Positions 21,585 to 34,030 of a stretch of 64,000 bases of DNA are shown here, piece after piece. The position numbers and the translations under genes are program-made. The notes below the pieces were generated by a model. That model did no database searches. It was given only the letters and a program-made list of their open reading frames with translations, and had not been told where the DNA came from. The first letter of the stretch is position 1. Each line of letters starts with the position of its first letter. Source of the stretch: Blasia pusilla (taxonomy: Eukaryota > Marchantiophyta > Marchantiopsida > Blasiales); contig CM114274.1 in the NCBI GenBank assembly GCA_050084515.1, forward strand, positions 25,854,001 through 25,918,000. The letters are read 5' to 3'.

Positions 21585-23060
21585 TGTTGGATATTCAATA
21601 TTCACTTCTCATTTTTCATCATTAATTTGATGCCCCTATTATATGAAAAGAAGCCTACATTAATTGTCTCGACTTAGATATTGAAGGAATCATAGTTATA
21701 TTATATAAGTGGTTTATGTCATAAAGAGTTATTGGGATGATCTAATCCTATCTTGCAACAAGATGTGGGATAGTGTAAGGATTAATTCTTATCTTAAGCC
21801 TAGTTTCCCAACTATTTGACTATTTAGGAAATTAAGTTATTTGACCTATTTTCTTTAATTGTTCTTATAGAAAATAAAGCCTAACCCTATCTTTTTGGTT
21901 CCTCTCACTCTAAGATTAGAGGAATCCAAAATGTGGGAAAGTTGATGGATTACATATCCCCCATTCTATTTTATCCATAAGGAAATTTTTTAAAGTAATC
22001 ATAGTTAGTGGAGAAATTAAGGCTTGGGTATTTATGATAGTAGGGAGGATAGGGAGTGGTTTATTATGATATTTAGGATGAGATAAAATATAAGGTATTT
22101 GTGTCCAAAGGAGGTTGGATTGAACCATGAGAGACAATGATATGAAAACTTGGCTACTCTTTAATTTAATGTGAGCATATTATGATTATCCCTCTTAGGG
22201 GAGTAACTTGAGTATTGATCCATTCTTGAGAAGTTTGGGATATTAAGTGGAGGCCATTTTGGAGTAAATACCATGTTAGAGGAACGAGGATTCATTGATG
22301 GATAGTAGAGTAGAAGTATAGAGGCAACCTATAATCATAAACATATATAAGAAAAGGACGGGTATATTTATAAGCGAGGATAAGGATGGAGGGTGAGTAG
22401 TACTAGAATTTCCTTTTCTTAACCCATACCATGAAAAAATCCTTTTCGTAGATAGGCATTGGTTTGTAAGTGCTCTAGTTCACTACTTTGGAGAGACATT
22501 AGGAATGGAGTCAATGACATGCAATCACCAACTCTGACAAGTGTTATCTATGGAAGGACTTGGGATTGTACATTCTACATGCTCATTTAGAAACTCATGG
22601 ATACAAGCAAACATCATCGAGTTTCTTTTAACACTATTTATGCAATTTTCTTTGCGTACAAATGAAAAATGGTTTATAGAGAATATTAATAAAGAATAAT
22701 TTTATATTGATAAATTATGAAATTGCACAAATAGCATTGAAACCAACTTGAGGGGGATGTTGGATTCTCAACATCCACTCCTATGAGCACCATTAATGTG
22801 ATCGGCCCCCTTGTATGAGGAGAAGCCTAGATTGATGGTTCCAACTTAGACGTCAAAGGAGTCATAGTAATATGACGTAGGTGGTTTGAGGAGTAGCGTT
22901 ACTAGGTTTATCTAACCCTATATTCCATCAGGGTGCGGGGCACCCTGATGCGTCGCGGGGGTCAGGGGGAGCACTTCCCGGAAAATTTTTTCTATTAATA
23001 GAAACAAAGAAAAATAGGTAAAAACCCTAGTTTTCCGGAGTAGTCAAATAGTCGGGAGCC
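21585..23060 (+). mobile_element. Element H: small non-autonomous LTR-like element
   Basis: Two diverged direct repeats starting TGTTGGAT (21585 and 22758) lie about 1.17 kb apart. The second is preceded by TGAGGGGGA (22749-22757), a polypurine-like tract. Shared stretches: GAGAAGCCTA.ATTGATGG versus AAGAAGCCTACATTAATTG, and GGAGTCATAGTAATATGAC. No coding capacity. Its internal part (22180-22700) has a relative in the 41.4-41.9 kb insertion and an inverted one at 23571-24000. Could be a TRIM/LARD-like derivative of a copia element; boundaries are soft. Confidence 0.45.
22926..22950. repeat. GC-rich hairpin in the H right repeat
   Basis: Perfect inverted repeat CATCAGGGTGC / GCACCCTGATG with loop GGG, followed by a GC-rich tail (GCGTCGCGGGGGTCAGGGGG) in otherwise AT-rich DNA. 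The left H repeat lacks this insert. Confidence 0.8.
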
Positions 23061-25000
23061 GCTGCGGTAGCGAATTCTCATATGTCGAGTTATCTCCATG
23101 TTCAGGTTCCATCGAAGCTCTTCTGTGAGCGCACGGACGGACTAGGCCACTTTGTATCTCTAAGTTTTGTAAAGATTTCAGTGATTTTGTCACTTTCTGT
23201 TTTCTCAGAGATGTTTGTGCACATCCATAAGTTGCGAAACGAGCATGTACACTTTACAATCCCAAATCCTTTCATAGATGAAAATGAAAGTATTACCAAA
23301 GTGGATGATTGCATGATTCGATTCATGAATGTCTCTCCAAAGTGATAAATTAGATAGCGTATAAGCGAATATCTATCTAGGAAAAAGATTTATTTTTACA
23401 TGGTACGAATGAAGAATTAGGAAATCAAGTAAAAATCGCGCTCTACTCCCATTCATGACATGTAAAAATATCCCTTCCCTTTCCATGTAAGTTCAAGGTC
23501 ACAAAAGACTTCTATACATGCCCTCTATTACTCATTGATAAATCCTCACTCCTCTAATATAATACTTATTCCATGATAGCCTCCACTCAATCTCCCACAT
23601 TTCTCAAGAATGGATCATGCTCAACTTACTCTATCAAGAGGGGTAGTTGACTCTCATTGAAATAAAAACCGAGTTTCAATGCCATTATCTTAAGAGTAGA
23701 AGAGAGAATTCAAGAAATGAAAATCCAAGGTAGTGGATTCTTGAAGGTTCCTCTTCTTTATATACTTATAAGGAATCCACTTAGAGTATAAAATAAGACC
23801 CATCCCATCTTATGCCTTTCTTTCATAATGCAAGCCAATCTCCCTTAATCCCTTATCTTATTCCAAATATCAAAATAAATCACTCTCTACCTCCAAACCA
23901 TCCCAACTATCCTAGCTTTTACTTTTCTTCCAATCATGATTATTTTAATTTCATTTTCATAATGATTTCAATTACTTTACGTTTATTTTACCCATGGCTC
24001 CTTTGTTTCCTCATACATCATGTCCTCTTCTTTAGAGTTGGGTAAGGGTAAGTTGATTTGATAAGTAAGAGGAAGGGTGGGTTTGAATTTTCCAAGGGAG
24101 AAAGGTGTAATGGATGGCAAACATGGATGGGAAAGGGAAGGAAGGAACATTTTTTTTGGGGGGTCAAAGGGACCCCAAAGGAGGGAAAGGATCATCTATC
24201 CCCCATTCCAATATAATGTCCATCCATCTCATCCTTATTTTTACCATCTATATAATAGTGGGCGACCCTTCAAATACAATAAGAAAAAAATAGCAGGTTA
24301 ATAAGACAAAAGAGAAACATGTTTGAATTTTGTTCCTTGAGTCATGCTAGATGAGTAGAAAGAACGAGTTTGAGTGGAAGAGGAAAATTAATTTTATTCA
24401 TCAATTAATAATTTAACTTATTTATATTGTAAGGCGTGCTCCTTAGTGATAATAAGGTGAGATAGTTATAATTTTTTTAAAAGTAATTTTTTCTTAATTC
24501 ATATTTGATGGGAAAGGAAAATGAATTTTAATGGAAAAGGAGTAATGTTGTCTAAGTTTTATTGGAGCATAGAATTATTTAGAGGATTGGGATATCATTT
24601 AAATTTTAATTTAAGAATGGAATTACTTAGAAGAGTCTTCTAAGACTTAAGAAAATAGAAATTATATTTAAATTTGAAATGAAAAATATGATTATTTAAA
24701 AAAAATAATTATTTCACATGTGATATTTTCCGAAAAGAAAATGAATTTAAATGGAAAAGCAAAATGATTCATTAATTAAAATTTAACCAATGAATGTTGT
24801 TTTGTGGAGAAGGATAAATATTGTTCAAATGATGGAAGAATGAAAGGGTTTAAAATTAAGAGAGTTGGATAGTATTTAAGAATGAAAATTTATTTTTTTA
24901 AGATAAAAAAATAATTATTATATTTAAATTTTGAAATGAAAAATATTTTTTAATTATTAAAAATTTTAAAAACGAGAAAGATTTTTTAATGCTAACTAGT
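23061..25000. other. AT-rich spacer with inverted H-related piece
   Basis: An 87-codon frame at 23082-23345 has no recognisable domain. On the minus strand 23571-24000 resembles the internal part of H (for example GATCCATTCTTGAGAA and GAGTGATTTATT.TGATATTT). From 24300 to 24980 the sequence is strongly AT-rich and featureless. Confidence 0.5.
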
Positions 25001-27480
25001 AAGCATATAACACCACCACCACGATCGGCTAAAGGCGTGTCTCAGAATGAACTACATTGCGTGATGTTTTTCTTTAATCAGACCGGTGACAGTTGACGAG
25101 AAGTAAATTTTCGGAACTTCGCAAGTTTGTAACTTTGCGGGGTGGCGGAGGTCGGGTGCGCGTGGCTGGAGCCGTTGGAGTGAGTCATGTCATGAATGAA
25201 TGACTGTCACCGTTCGCGACCGAAAGTGTAAGGGAACTCGTCCTTCATAACAGCGCAGATGTATCATATGTATATAGATAAACCAAAAAAATAAAAACCT
25301 CTTGGAGAAACTCGGTGTCCGGTTCCCAGTGTCAGCCGCGCTTGACAGACTGTGATTTTAATTGCGGGCCCACATCGTGATAGCGCCCGCCCTTCAAGAT
25401 CGAGCGAGCCAGCTCGAGCGTGGAGGAAGTTCGAAAGCTTGGGATCGAGCGGTGCCAGCTAGAGGACAGATTTCGTATCCAGGAAATTTGGGTCTTGGAA
25501 AGTTGGACTTGGGATCAGCAGTACAACCGCCCCTGCAAAAGGTATGTCTGTTAAGTTTTCTGCCGGGAGGGTTGCGGTACGGACTTAGATCCGCCTCCCC
25601 ATCTCTGACCTCCAACAATTGCCTGACTGGAGAACGAATTGACCATGGCAGGACGAGGGGAGGAGTTGGGGTTCCACTGAGCAACAAAAATAATTGCGGG
25701 AGAGATGCGATTGTGTCCCGCAGAAGGAATGCGGAGAAGGAATAAGACGGTTGCGGCTGTTACTCTGGAGGATCTCCTGAGGAGCAGTGAGTTCCTGGAA
25801 TGGGCCCATGGGGGAAGGTTCATGTGCGCTCACATAGAGGAGGAAGTAGTTTATTCTATGGTGGTTGAAAACTCCAGAATCCAGAGTGGAGTCTCATCGA
25901 TATGTGACTTCCGGATTTATGGCGCTCCACGCCGTGAGTCTTCTTTCGTGCAATCATTCAGTCACTCCGCCCTTCTCTCCCTCCCTCCCTGAGTCCCTCC
26001 CCGTCCTCTCACAGTCTGGTTCCGAGTCCCTGCTCCCAGCCATCGCGCCGCTTCCATCATTCCGCCACGAAAGCCGGGCGCAATCTGAACTGTCGTGAGC
26101 AGCGGCATCTTGGAGGAAATAGTTCGATTTGTCCCGAGCGGCAATGGCCCGCGCGTTAGAAGCGGCGTGTTCTCAATCCGCGCATGTGAGGTTACTGAGG
26201 CTTGAAGGGAATCCTGCGAGGGCACGTTCGCAATTGAATGATCGCAGGACGTAATTAGCCGTGTCTTTTCATTCTGCCCAGAAACGGATAGCTTTCACAC
26301 ACCTCCGTCCTTCGTGCCTTCCTAGAAGGACGGACGTCCGTCGTACAGCACAGGAGTTTAACTGTCAAAATCGATATCCTGTTTGTTCAAATTCGATCTT
26401 GGGCTCTTCCGAAACTGACCTTTGTCCCGGGCTGGAGCTCATGCTACGATACCATTCCCGTTCCATCGCCACCGTGCTCTAGGTTGTGGGGAGAGGCACT
26501 CCTATACCACTCCTGTCATTGGCACCTCCATCATCAGATGTTTGGAGGAAATCGACTGACGAACGGAGCGATCTGTTGTTTACTCCCCCATCGAAATTAC
26601 TCCTCTCGGGCTTCACTTTCGCGTCTTACGAGGAAAACCTCCATCAAATGTGGAATGCTCTGGCCCACGATGAAATCGCTTGAAGTCTTGATCATGACCT
26701 TTATTCCGTGTTAACCCAAACTGCCCTCTCTGTCGGGCTGACGAGGAGAGCGCTCCGTTGTGGAGGGGCGATGACAAACAACTCCAGATATCGATGTGTT
26801 ATAAGCGTTTAGACATCATAAGCAGCTGCTCTGCTCGCTCCGAGCCTCTCTCGCACTCGAGGCCAACGCCACTCGAGCAGCCCTTCGAAGTCCAGCGTCT
26901 CTTGCTTGCATTTCGAGATTCGTCGGTGCGGTCGGTATAGCCGAGTACAAATCCTTTCCCACAAAAGAAATAGAGTCAGGAGGAACGATACTCGGCCACA
27001 ATTACTCGCGTGATGCTTTTCAAAACAGCCCACATTCGCCGCATAAGCAATCGCTAAATCTCGATTAGTTAGCTCATCGGTCGCACTGGAGCTTTTCCTA
27101 GAGTTCCACTCTTTTCTTTTGTTCAAGCCTGGGCGGAATCAGTATAGTCAGCCACTCGGAGTTTCATCTCTGTACTCCCACATTAAGTCGAACTTGAAAT
27201 GATCCCGTGTGTTCCACGTGCTAGTTAATCATGGTTAAAAATCTATACTATTACTTAGACATGGGGGTTACTAGGAAGCCCTTAAGCCCGGGGTAAAATT
27301 CAACATTTTTATAGTAAGGGACTATGCTTTTGGCTTGTTCGGTGGCTTATTTGCAGGGTGGCCTATTTGATGACTCTTTCTTATTTTGATTGGTTGGTAG
27401 TACATGTGTGTGATTTGATTTGAGTTTTTTTCTTAGTGCATGTGCTAAATCAGGTCTTCTCGAGCCAACCACACACCTTC
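25001..27480. other. GC-richer stretch, possible host DNA, unassigned
   Basis: Composition shifts up sharply from about 25000. Several moderate open frames occur on both strands (25362-25745 plus; 25705-25992 plus, with TVAAVTLEDLLRSSEFLEWA; 26261-26482 plus; 27126-26809 minus). None matches a family I recognise. Pyrimidine-rich stretches and GT/AG dinucleotides would permit introns, so an intron-containing host gene or pseudogene is possible. I see no transposon protein motifs. Confidence 0.35.
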
Positions 27481-27544
27481 TCACCTTTGATCACTCTTTA
27501 GAGATGATAAATCTACTAGGAGAAGGGAGGGGAAGTGACTCGCT

Positions 27545-27961
27545 ACGATTCCAACAGTCGAGGTGGAGCAAAAGGAGGCGTGGAGGCAATATCAACTACT
27601 CCTAGTCGAGGAGAGTGGCAAGAAATTTCAATCGGAGCCGCAAGCCGTGAAAGCGTATCTGGAAATTCTCGAGTTTTTTACAATGCTGGCTGCACTTATT
27701 CGTCGCAACGTTTGCGCTAGATTCGAGCATGGAAATTTTGTTCCCATCCCTACGGTTTCTTCCCATTCCTTCTTCTTTGTGAGGGCCTGCTCCAGGGAAG
27801 TGGCTTCTGTTCAAGCGTCTCAGATTCGGAAATGGAAGTGTAGCTCATTACCTGTGAATTTGAATCTCCCAGTGAATACGGCATGGGCTCCTGCTTCAAT
27901 ACCAAAGCAACACACGATCTCGGCTCCTGCTTTGAGAATCAAGCCCCCTTCCCTTACCTAG
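27545..27961 (+). other. Unidentified coding-like stretch
   Basis: An open frame from about 27545 gives VEQKEAWRQYQLLLVEESG, FQSEPQAVKAYLEILEFFTM and later a low-complexity tail with repeats of APASI/APAL. The first ~70 residues look like ordinary soluble, helix-rich protein. I recognise no family. It may be an exon of a host gene that continues at 28424-28693. Confidence 0.3.
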
Positions 27962-28317
27962 CAAGGGTCTAGAGTGGCTCTTGCTTCGATACTAAATCAG
28001 CCCACAATCTTGGCTCCTGCTTCGATCAATTTTCAAGCTCATGCTTTGATCAATTTTCAAGCTGCCATTCCTCCGCATGACTTTCAAGATTTAGAAACTT
28101 GTTTAGTTGCAGAAGCCGACAATACTCTCTCCCTGTCTAGCAAGATTTATATCATGAATTTAGTGAATTGCACATATTGACGGCTCTTACTTTACAGATC
28201 AATATGACAAATTTTGTTTCTTGAGAATCTATGGAGTTTCTCCAATTCAATGTCACAATTTCTCTTTTTACCATACTTGAGATATCTCTCCATTCGCATA
28301 GTTCATATCTAGGAAGA

Positions 28318-28327
28318 TCTCTCTCTT

Positions 28328-28423
<96 letters not shown>
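28318..28423 (+). repeat. Long CT microsatellite
   Basis: About 100 bases of nearly pure CT dinucleotide with a few CTTT interruptions at the left end, passing into GTGTGTG at the right. The Glu-Arg and Ser-Leu repeat frames across it are artefacts of the repeat. Confidence 0.97.
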
Positions 28424-28693
28424 CAGAGCGCGCGTTCGAGGACAAATGTCACAAACGTGCACGGGTAGCTTTTGACCTTGGCAGCAAGAGATACTATTGA
28501 CTTGCCTCCCTCGATAACACTGCAAGAGAGAAATTTTGGAGTGTTCTAATCTGCCTTGATTCCGACGCTCGAGATGGTTTCACCGTTGGAATGCAAATTC
28601 TCTCAAAAGCCAAGAAAAATGCCCTACATCGTGAAATTCTTTCCGGCCTTAAGGAGATAATCTTTGGCGATACCCTATCAGTTAACCCTAAGT
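28424..28693 (+). pseudogene. Unidentified coding-like fragment with one stop
   Basis: One frame runs from the microsatellite: CAERAFEDKCHKRARVAFDL, then SKRYY, a TGA at about 28498, then LASLDNTAREKFWSVLICLD, DARDGFTVGMQILSKAKKNA and LHREILSGLKEIIFGDTLSV, ending at TAA near 28692. The residue mix is protein-like on both sides of the single stop, which suggests a decayed exon or a mis-spliced boundary. No family recognised. Confidence 0.35.
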
Positions 28694-28965
28694 AAAACCT
28701 AAACCCGCGGGATGGCCTTCAAGCATGTTGTCATCCATGAAGGCCGGAAATCATGTATGGTGCATATTCGGCTTTAGCACAATCTCTCTTTTGCGCAGTC
28801 ACTCATGCCCCAATTTGAGTTCCTTTGGTGTTTGAGTTCCTTCAGCTGACTGTCGTTGCTATAAGTTTTTCTACTTGATCTTATCAATTCGCGACAAACT
28901 AAGAGCCCGAATAGAAGGTTAGTGGAAGTCGAAACCCGATTGTAGAAACTATCTCAAGGATGGAA

Positions 28966-29152
28966 GCTAGAGAGGACCCGACCAAGTGGAGCTCAATTTT
29001 TTCTTCTTTGAAGCGCGCAGAGAAGCCGCACTACTCTATTTCAAGGTTAAGTTGACAGGCGGCATCCGATAGAAGGTTAGAGAGGACTCGATCAAGTGGA
29101 GCTTCAAGTGTTTCTTCTTGGAAGCGTGTGGAGAAGCCACACTACTCTATTG
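28966..29152 (+). repeat. Imperfect tandem duplication, ~111-base unit
   Basis: Two units (28966-29042 and 29077-29152) share TTAGAGAGGACTCGATCAAG-type sequence and a GCG.G.GGAGAAGCC.CACTACT stretch. About 35 bases separate them. Non-coding. Confidence 0.75.
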
Positions 29153-29159
29153 TGCGCCA

Positions 29160-31730
29160 TTCTTGTTCTGAAGGTGAAATCAACCTCTCTCTCCTTCTCC
29201 TTGGATTTTGATGACTTATTTCAAAGCTTGTGTCCTCGGCGTCTTCATCATGAAGGCCTCTATTTCTTCCCCAAACTTGTTTACCTTTCTTATTCTTTCC
29301 CTCGGACAACTATGAGGAGTATCTTCTCCCTGAATCTGCTCTGAGATTTATGAATTTAGCAATCTGCTCACACTTTAATTTCTTCAGGCCTGGTAGAGCT
29401 ATGATCTGAGGCTGACTAAAAATCTTGCATAGTTTTGGAGCTTGTGGAGGTATTGATACTACTTTCCTAAAAGTGTTTTCCTTAGGAGCTGTTAAGATTT
29501 TAATTGATGTTCTCCATGGAATCGAGCAAGGAAAATCTGCGGCGCAAGATAAAACTTGCACCTCGCGCTCAAGAAAACAAAACTTCAGAGCCCTAGACTA
29601 CTCTTGTAAAGTCCCGGAAACTCTAGAAAAAAAAGAATTGAGTCAAATCTCCGATTGGAACCCAAAGTCATACAATGGCAAGCAATGGTCTCTCTTTCTT
29701 TCATTCTTGCAATGCCGTCGCTGTTGTTGTGAATCTTGGGGATTCGATGCAGCTTTTTTTGCTCAAGATTGGACCTTCCACTTTTGGGCTTCGGGTTTTG
29801 GATTCAGTCTAGATGTAGATCTCCAATCTTAACTAAGCTGGGAGTACGGAATTGGGGCAGAGAGTGTACTTGGGGCCGAGCAATGAAGTCACAGAGCATG
29901 TGAAAAGAATACATGACATGAATGAAACAAGATAGATAGTATAGGAATGGAAACTCAAAGACATTGAAACTCCGAGCTCACATCCGACCGGGACTATGAA
30001 AGGGCAACTTGCAGCGTACCACGGAATTTTGATTTCGAAACTATGTGTTGGCTATATAGTAAACCTTTCCTGAGTGACGACGCTGACGTTGTGGAGAGAA
30101 TCATTCTCTCCACAAGGTCATATATGGGGTTAAGAGTAATCGGAAAGCAGATCCAGCGTGAAGAGTGAATTCAGACAAGGTAGTGAAGTGAGTTTCAACA
30201 GAGTGGTCTAATGCACGTGACCTTCTCTAGCTCATACCCACCTGAGTAAGAATTGGAAATCTGAACCTAGTTCTTGTTAGCAATGAATCTGAACGTTAGT
30301 GATTACAGAACTCTAATATGATGTTATCATGGTCATTGAAATTGAAAAGATTATGATGTCCATCAGCAAGTATCCCTGGGGTATATAGTATCTACACAAT
30401 CTGTTCTCTCTTATTGCGTGAGCGAATTTCCGTGGCATGATGAAGTTTAGTGGGCATGGCACCAGAGATGTAAGAAGCCTCTCTTGTAAATCTCCTAGTG
30501 ATCATGAATGTACATTAGAGCCACAACCTTTCGCCTCTCTTCCCATACTGATTTCCTCGTCCCTCCCAGAAAGTTGTTGGTGTTCAGCCCAACTGATAGC
30601 GATGCAAGTCTTGAATAGTTCAAAGAACTTGTTAGTGCTTGTTGGCAGATCATGGATTGATATGTTACCCTTGCAAAGCCACTCTTTGTAGTCGTGGTGC
30701 CTAGTAACAAAACTTTCTTTGGAAGCTTTGAAGCCTTGTGAGGAAAGGAGATTAGGGTAATCCTCAGTGATAATCCCAAGGTGCTAGAGGAAAGGGATGA
30801 GAACGTTTGAAAACATGGCTTCCAATTCGTGTCTCACCGAACTCGGGAAGTTTCACATCATGTGGAGTTGTCTTCTTGATTTCTAAGCATTTTTTCATGG
30901 AAAGTTTCTACTGGACATCTAGACCCTTGGGTAATTCATTGAAGCATGGGCCCAAAAGCACAAAGGGTGGTTGGAATGACCATGGTTTTGAAGAGTAAAA
31001 TTTTGTGTGGTGTGTGTCATTTTCATTTTCCTGCACTTGGATTTCAGCAGTTGAAGACATCTTAGACATGTATTCGCTTTGCTGCAATAGCCATTGGTTC
31101 ACAAATGGTTTTTGGGTTTGAGCTCTACTGCCAAGTAGATGTACTCACCCTTAATGGGATTCTAGCATTGAAGACATCTGAGACATACATAATCTTTCTT
31201 GTGATTGCCGTAAGTTCTTTGAATGGGTGTTGGGTTTGAGCTTTACCTCCAAGTATATGTCGTGACCCACAATCTCTGGATGAGTCCCTAAACATTCTCT
31301 GCTTGATCCTTGTTCAAATGTGAAGGCGAGTGCCTAGTTTAGCTGTTGGGAGTTGATCGCCAAAGACAACTACTTTTTTTCTTGGAAAATTGACTTCCAT
31401 CACTTCTCTATCAAAATCCCCATAATGTAATCAGATATGGATGACATAATTTTGATATCTAGAACAGAAAATGCCCTTATTACTTTTGTAGAAAACAAAT
31501 TTATGTCATCTGCCTACAATTGCAATGGTATCAAGCAAGGAGCCACTTCACCCAGATCACCATTCACCCCAAGGAGCACTCCCTCTAGTTCATGAGTGTA
31601 TATGAATGTAGCGGGCAACCTTGTTTCACTCCAACATTTGAAGACACTGTATCTAATTGGCCTTTCCTGGTGGTGAACTTGCAGCAAGACTATACTCCTT
31701 AAGTAGTGCACTTGCCACGATAGACCTGGT
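29160..31730. other. Unassigned stretch
   Basis: Moderate frames occur (29425-29832 plus; 30779-30495 minus; 29561-29310 minus), none with a domain I recognise and none clearly favoured by codon-like composition. Could include host-gene fragments. No transposon motif seen. Confidence 0.35.
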
Positions 31731-31737
31731 TGGATGG

Positions 31738-32066
31738 TGCTTGAGACTAGGATGGGTGTAGAGAGAGAAACAAGTGAAGAATGTATCATATAGGAGGGAG
31801 ACACTCTTATATCGTGTGAGTGCTGACCATACCGAGTGTTGGTGCATAGCTTCCAAGTGTCAACCAGGAAGCTCTTTACAACACCATCTACTTAACCTCA
31901 TTGGGATTGCCCCAATACACACTTCCGATCAGTGCCGTAAATTTTAGCATTGAATCTAGCCTGCTGAATGTATTGAAATTTTTTGGTGTCACCAACTTAG
32001 CAATATAAGTATATGCTCTTGCTCTGTATTATTAATTTTGTGCCGGAGACCAATTATTGACTACAG
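31738..32066 (+). repeat. Duplicated block, copy 1
   Basis: About 330 bases recurring in direct orientation at 33683-34030. Shared stretches include GGATGGGTGTAGAGAGAG, GGGAGACACTCT.ATAT, and CTTAGCAATAT.A..ATATGC. Non-coding as far as I can see. Confidence 0.8.
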
Positions 32067-32644
32067 GTTTCATCCCCATCGATACACAAGATGCAAGAGT
32101 TTAGTTGTGTTCCCATCCTGCTTTTCTTGTGGTTCAAGGGGATTGCCCTTATCTAAAACTTGAACTTAAGCCGGGTTCCCAAGCATAGGGTATTCAGAAA
32201 ATACTTCTCTAGTCCGGCTTATTCAGGATGTACAGTCAAGAGAAAGATCAGACATTTTCGTGGCTTCCTCTATGCTTTTTTGTTGTGATCCTTTGCCCAT
32301 TGCTTCAGTTATGGTATCCACAAATGGTTTCTCATCTTGTCCCCACAGTTCAAGCTCCTCAAGCAGTTTGGTTGATTGCACAGCTCTTGAACCTTTTTCA
32401 TCCAAGATTTGGCCTACTTTTGTGGGTCCAAGTTTTCACCATTCTAGGATAGCAATGGGAAACCATTGCCTTAAACTACCTTTGTCATTTCAACTTGGCG
32501 ATTTCACGTCTATCTATCATTTAAGAGAGATACTCTGTACTCACTAAGTAGTGCTTGTCGTAGCCTTGCAACCATAGAGCTAGTTAGACAGTGCAAGAGG
32601 CTGTACTCATTAAGTGGTGTATATGGTAGCCTTGTGACCATAGA

Positions 32645-33667
32645 GGTTGCAACCCTCATAACCAAACAACACCAAATAGGCGCCAAGCGGAACATCACAA
32701 CTCAAGTGGAGTCACGCTGCGATGTTGCGCGTTGGAGAGGCGTTTGGAAAGGTCTCTTGGAAAAGTCCAAGAGATGAAACGCGGAATAGAGTTGTGCGTT
32801 TTGTACGTTAGTGGTCGCAACCAGGAAACCTAGACCAAACGTGAGCCAACACTTGAGATGAGTTGAGTCTTGGAAGGTTGGTTGCCAAAGAGGTAAGAAC
32901 CAGTTTTGGAACACGACTAGCGTTTGGAGAATTTGATTGTGTTTTGGACCATAACTCTTAGTTCTAAGATGCTTTTGAGAAAACTAAGGACAAATTGGAA
33001 AGCTTATCTTAAGACGCTTCCAACGCACCAAAGATCTTAAAAAATGCATAAGTACAAATTAAGATATTGGTAAAAAATTGACTGTGAGAGCAATCGGGTT
33101 GAGGGCCAATTGGAGAGGCCCGGGTGTCTTTCCCTAAAGGTAGGGGGACCCCGGAGATCCCCAAAAGTCCTAGTAAGGGAGGAGTCTCTCCAAGATGTTG
33201 TGGAGCACTAATCTCCACTTTGAGCACCAAATGGCGTCTCAGAGGCACGGGATGGAACGGGAGTTTGGCGTTGGAACTCGAAACCCAAACTTGATCCAAG
33301 GGAGTGTATTTTGTACTTGGATTCCAACCCAAGATTCACTTCGTGCGAGTCTTGGCTAGGGACTCATTGGATGTCCATCGTACAATTGGAACCGCTAGGC
33401 GCAAAACGCCGTTTGAGGTTCCTAAACTGATCAGAAAGTCTGTCCCAAGTCTTTCTAGACTTGCCCATGTTGTAAACCACGAAAATAGGAAGGTTGAGCT
33501 TGATGAGAGACCGAGACAAGAACTTGGAAAGTTAGCCCGATGATTGATCCAAGACCCAACTAACCAGAGTGCGTGTTTGGTTGTAGATTAGTGTTGAGAG
33601 TGTGACCTACTGAACGTACTCTTCCGTAACAACAAGATTAACATTCAAGTAGAGTAGGTGCACGACA
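32645..33667 (+). mobile_element. Solo LTR of element A family
   Basis: About 1.02 kb, alignable end to end with the LTRs of element A (starts GGTTGCAACCCTCATAACC, ends GTGCACGACA). The first base of the usual TG terminus is changed. Flanked by a perfect 5-base duplication ATAGA (32640-32644 and 33668-33672), so the element inserted whole and later lost its interior by LTR-LTR recombination. More diverged from A's LTRs than these are from each other. Confidence 0.9.
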
Positions 33668-33682
33668 ATAGACCCCGGGCCA

Positions 33683-34030
33683 TGGTTGGAGGGTGCTTGA
33701 GATTGGGATGGGTGTAGAGAGAGGAGCAAGTGAAGAAGGTACCATATGAGAGGAGGGAGACACTCTCATATAGTGTGAGTGCTAACTAACTAAACAACGT
33801 GTTGGTGCGGAGTTTCCAAGTCTCAACCAAGAAACTCTTCACCACACTATCTACTTTACCTCATTGGGATCCCCAATGGACGTTACTTATCAGTACAGCA
33901 GCTTTGGGCAATGAATCAAGGCTATTGAATGTGTTGAAAAATTATGGTGTTACCAGCTTAGCAATATCAACATATGCTCTTGCTATGTAGCTTGTGAATT
34001 TTGCGCAAGAGACCAAGTAATGACTAGAGG
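33683..34030 (+). repeat. Duplicated block, copy 2
   Basis: Direct copy of 31738-32066 with scattered changes. The pair brackets the solo LTR and about 0.6 kb of other sequence. Confidence 0.8.

Noticed and set aside
28152-28525. Overlapping frames with Glu-Arg, Arg-Glu and Ser-Leu runs
   Set aside because: They are translations of the CT/GA microsatellite, not genes.
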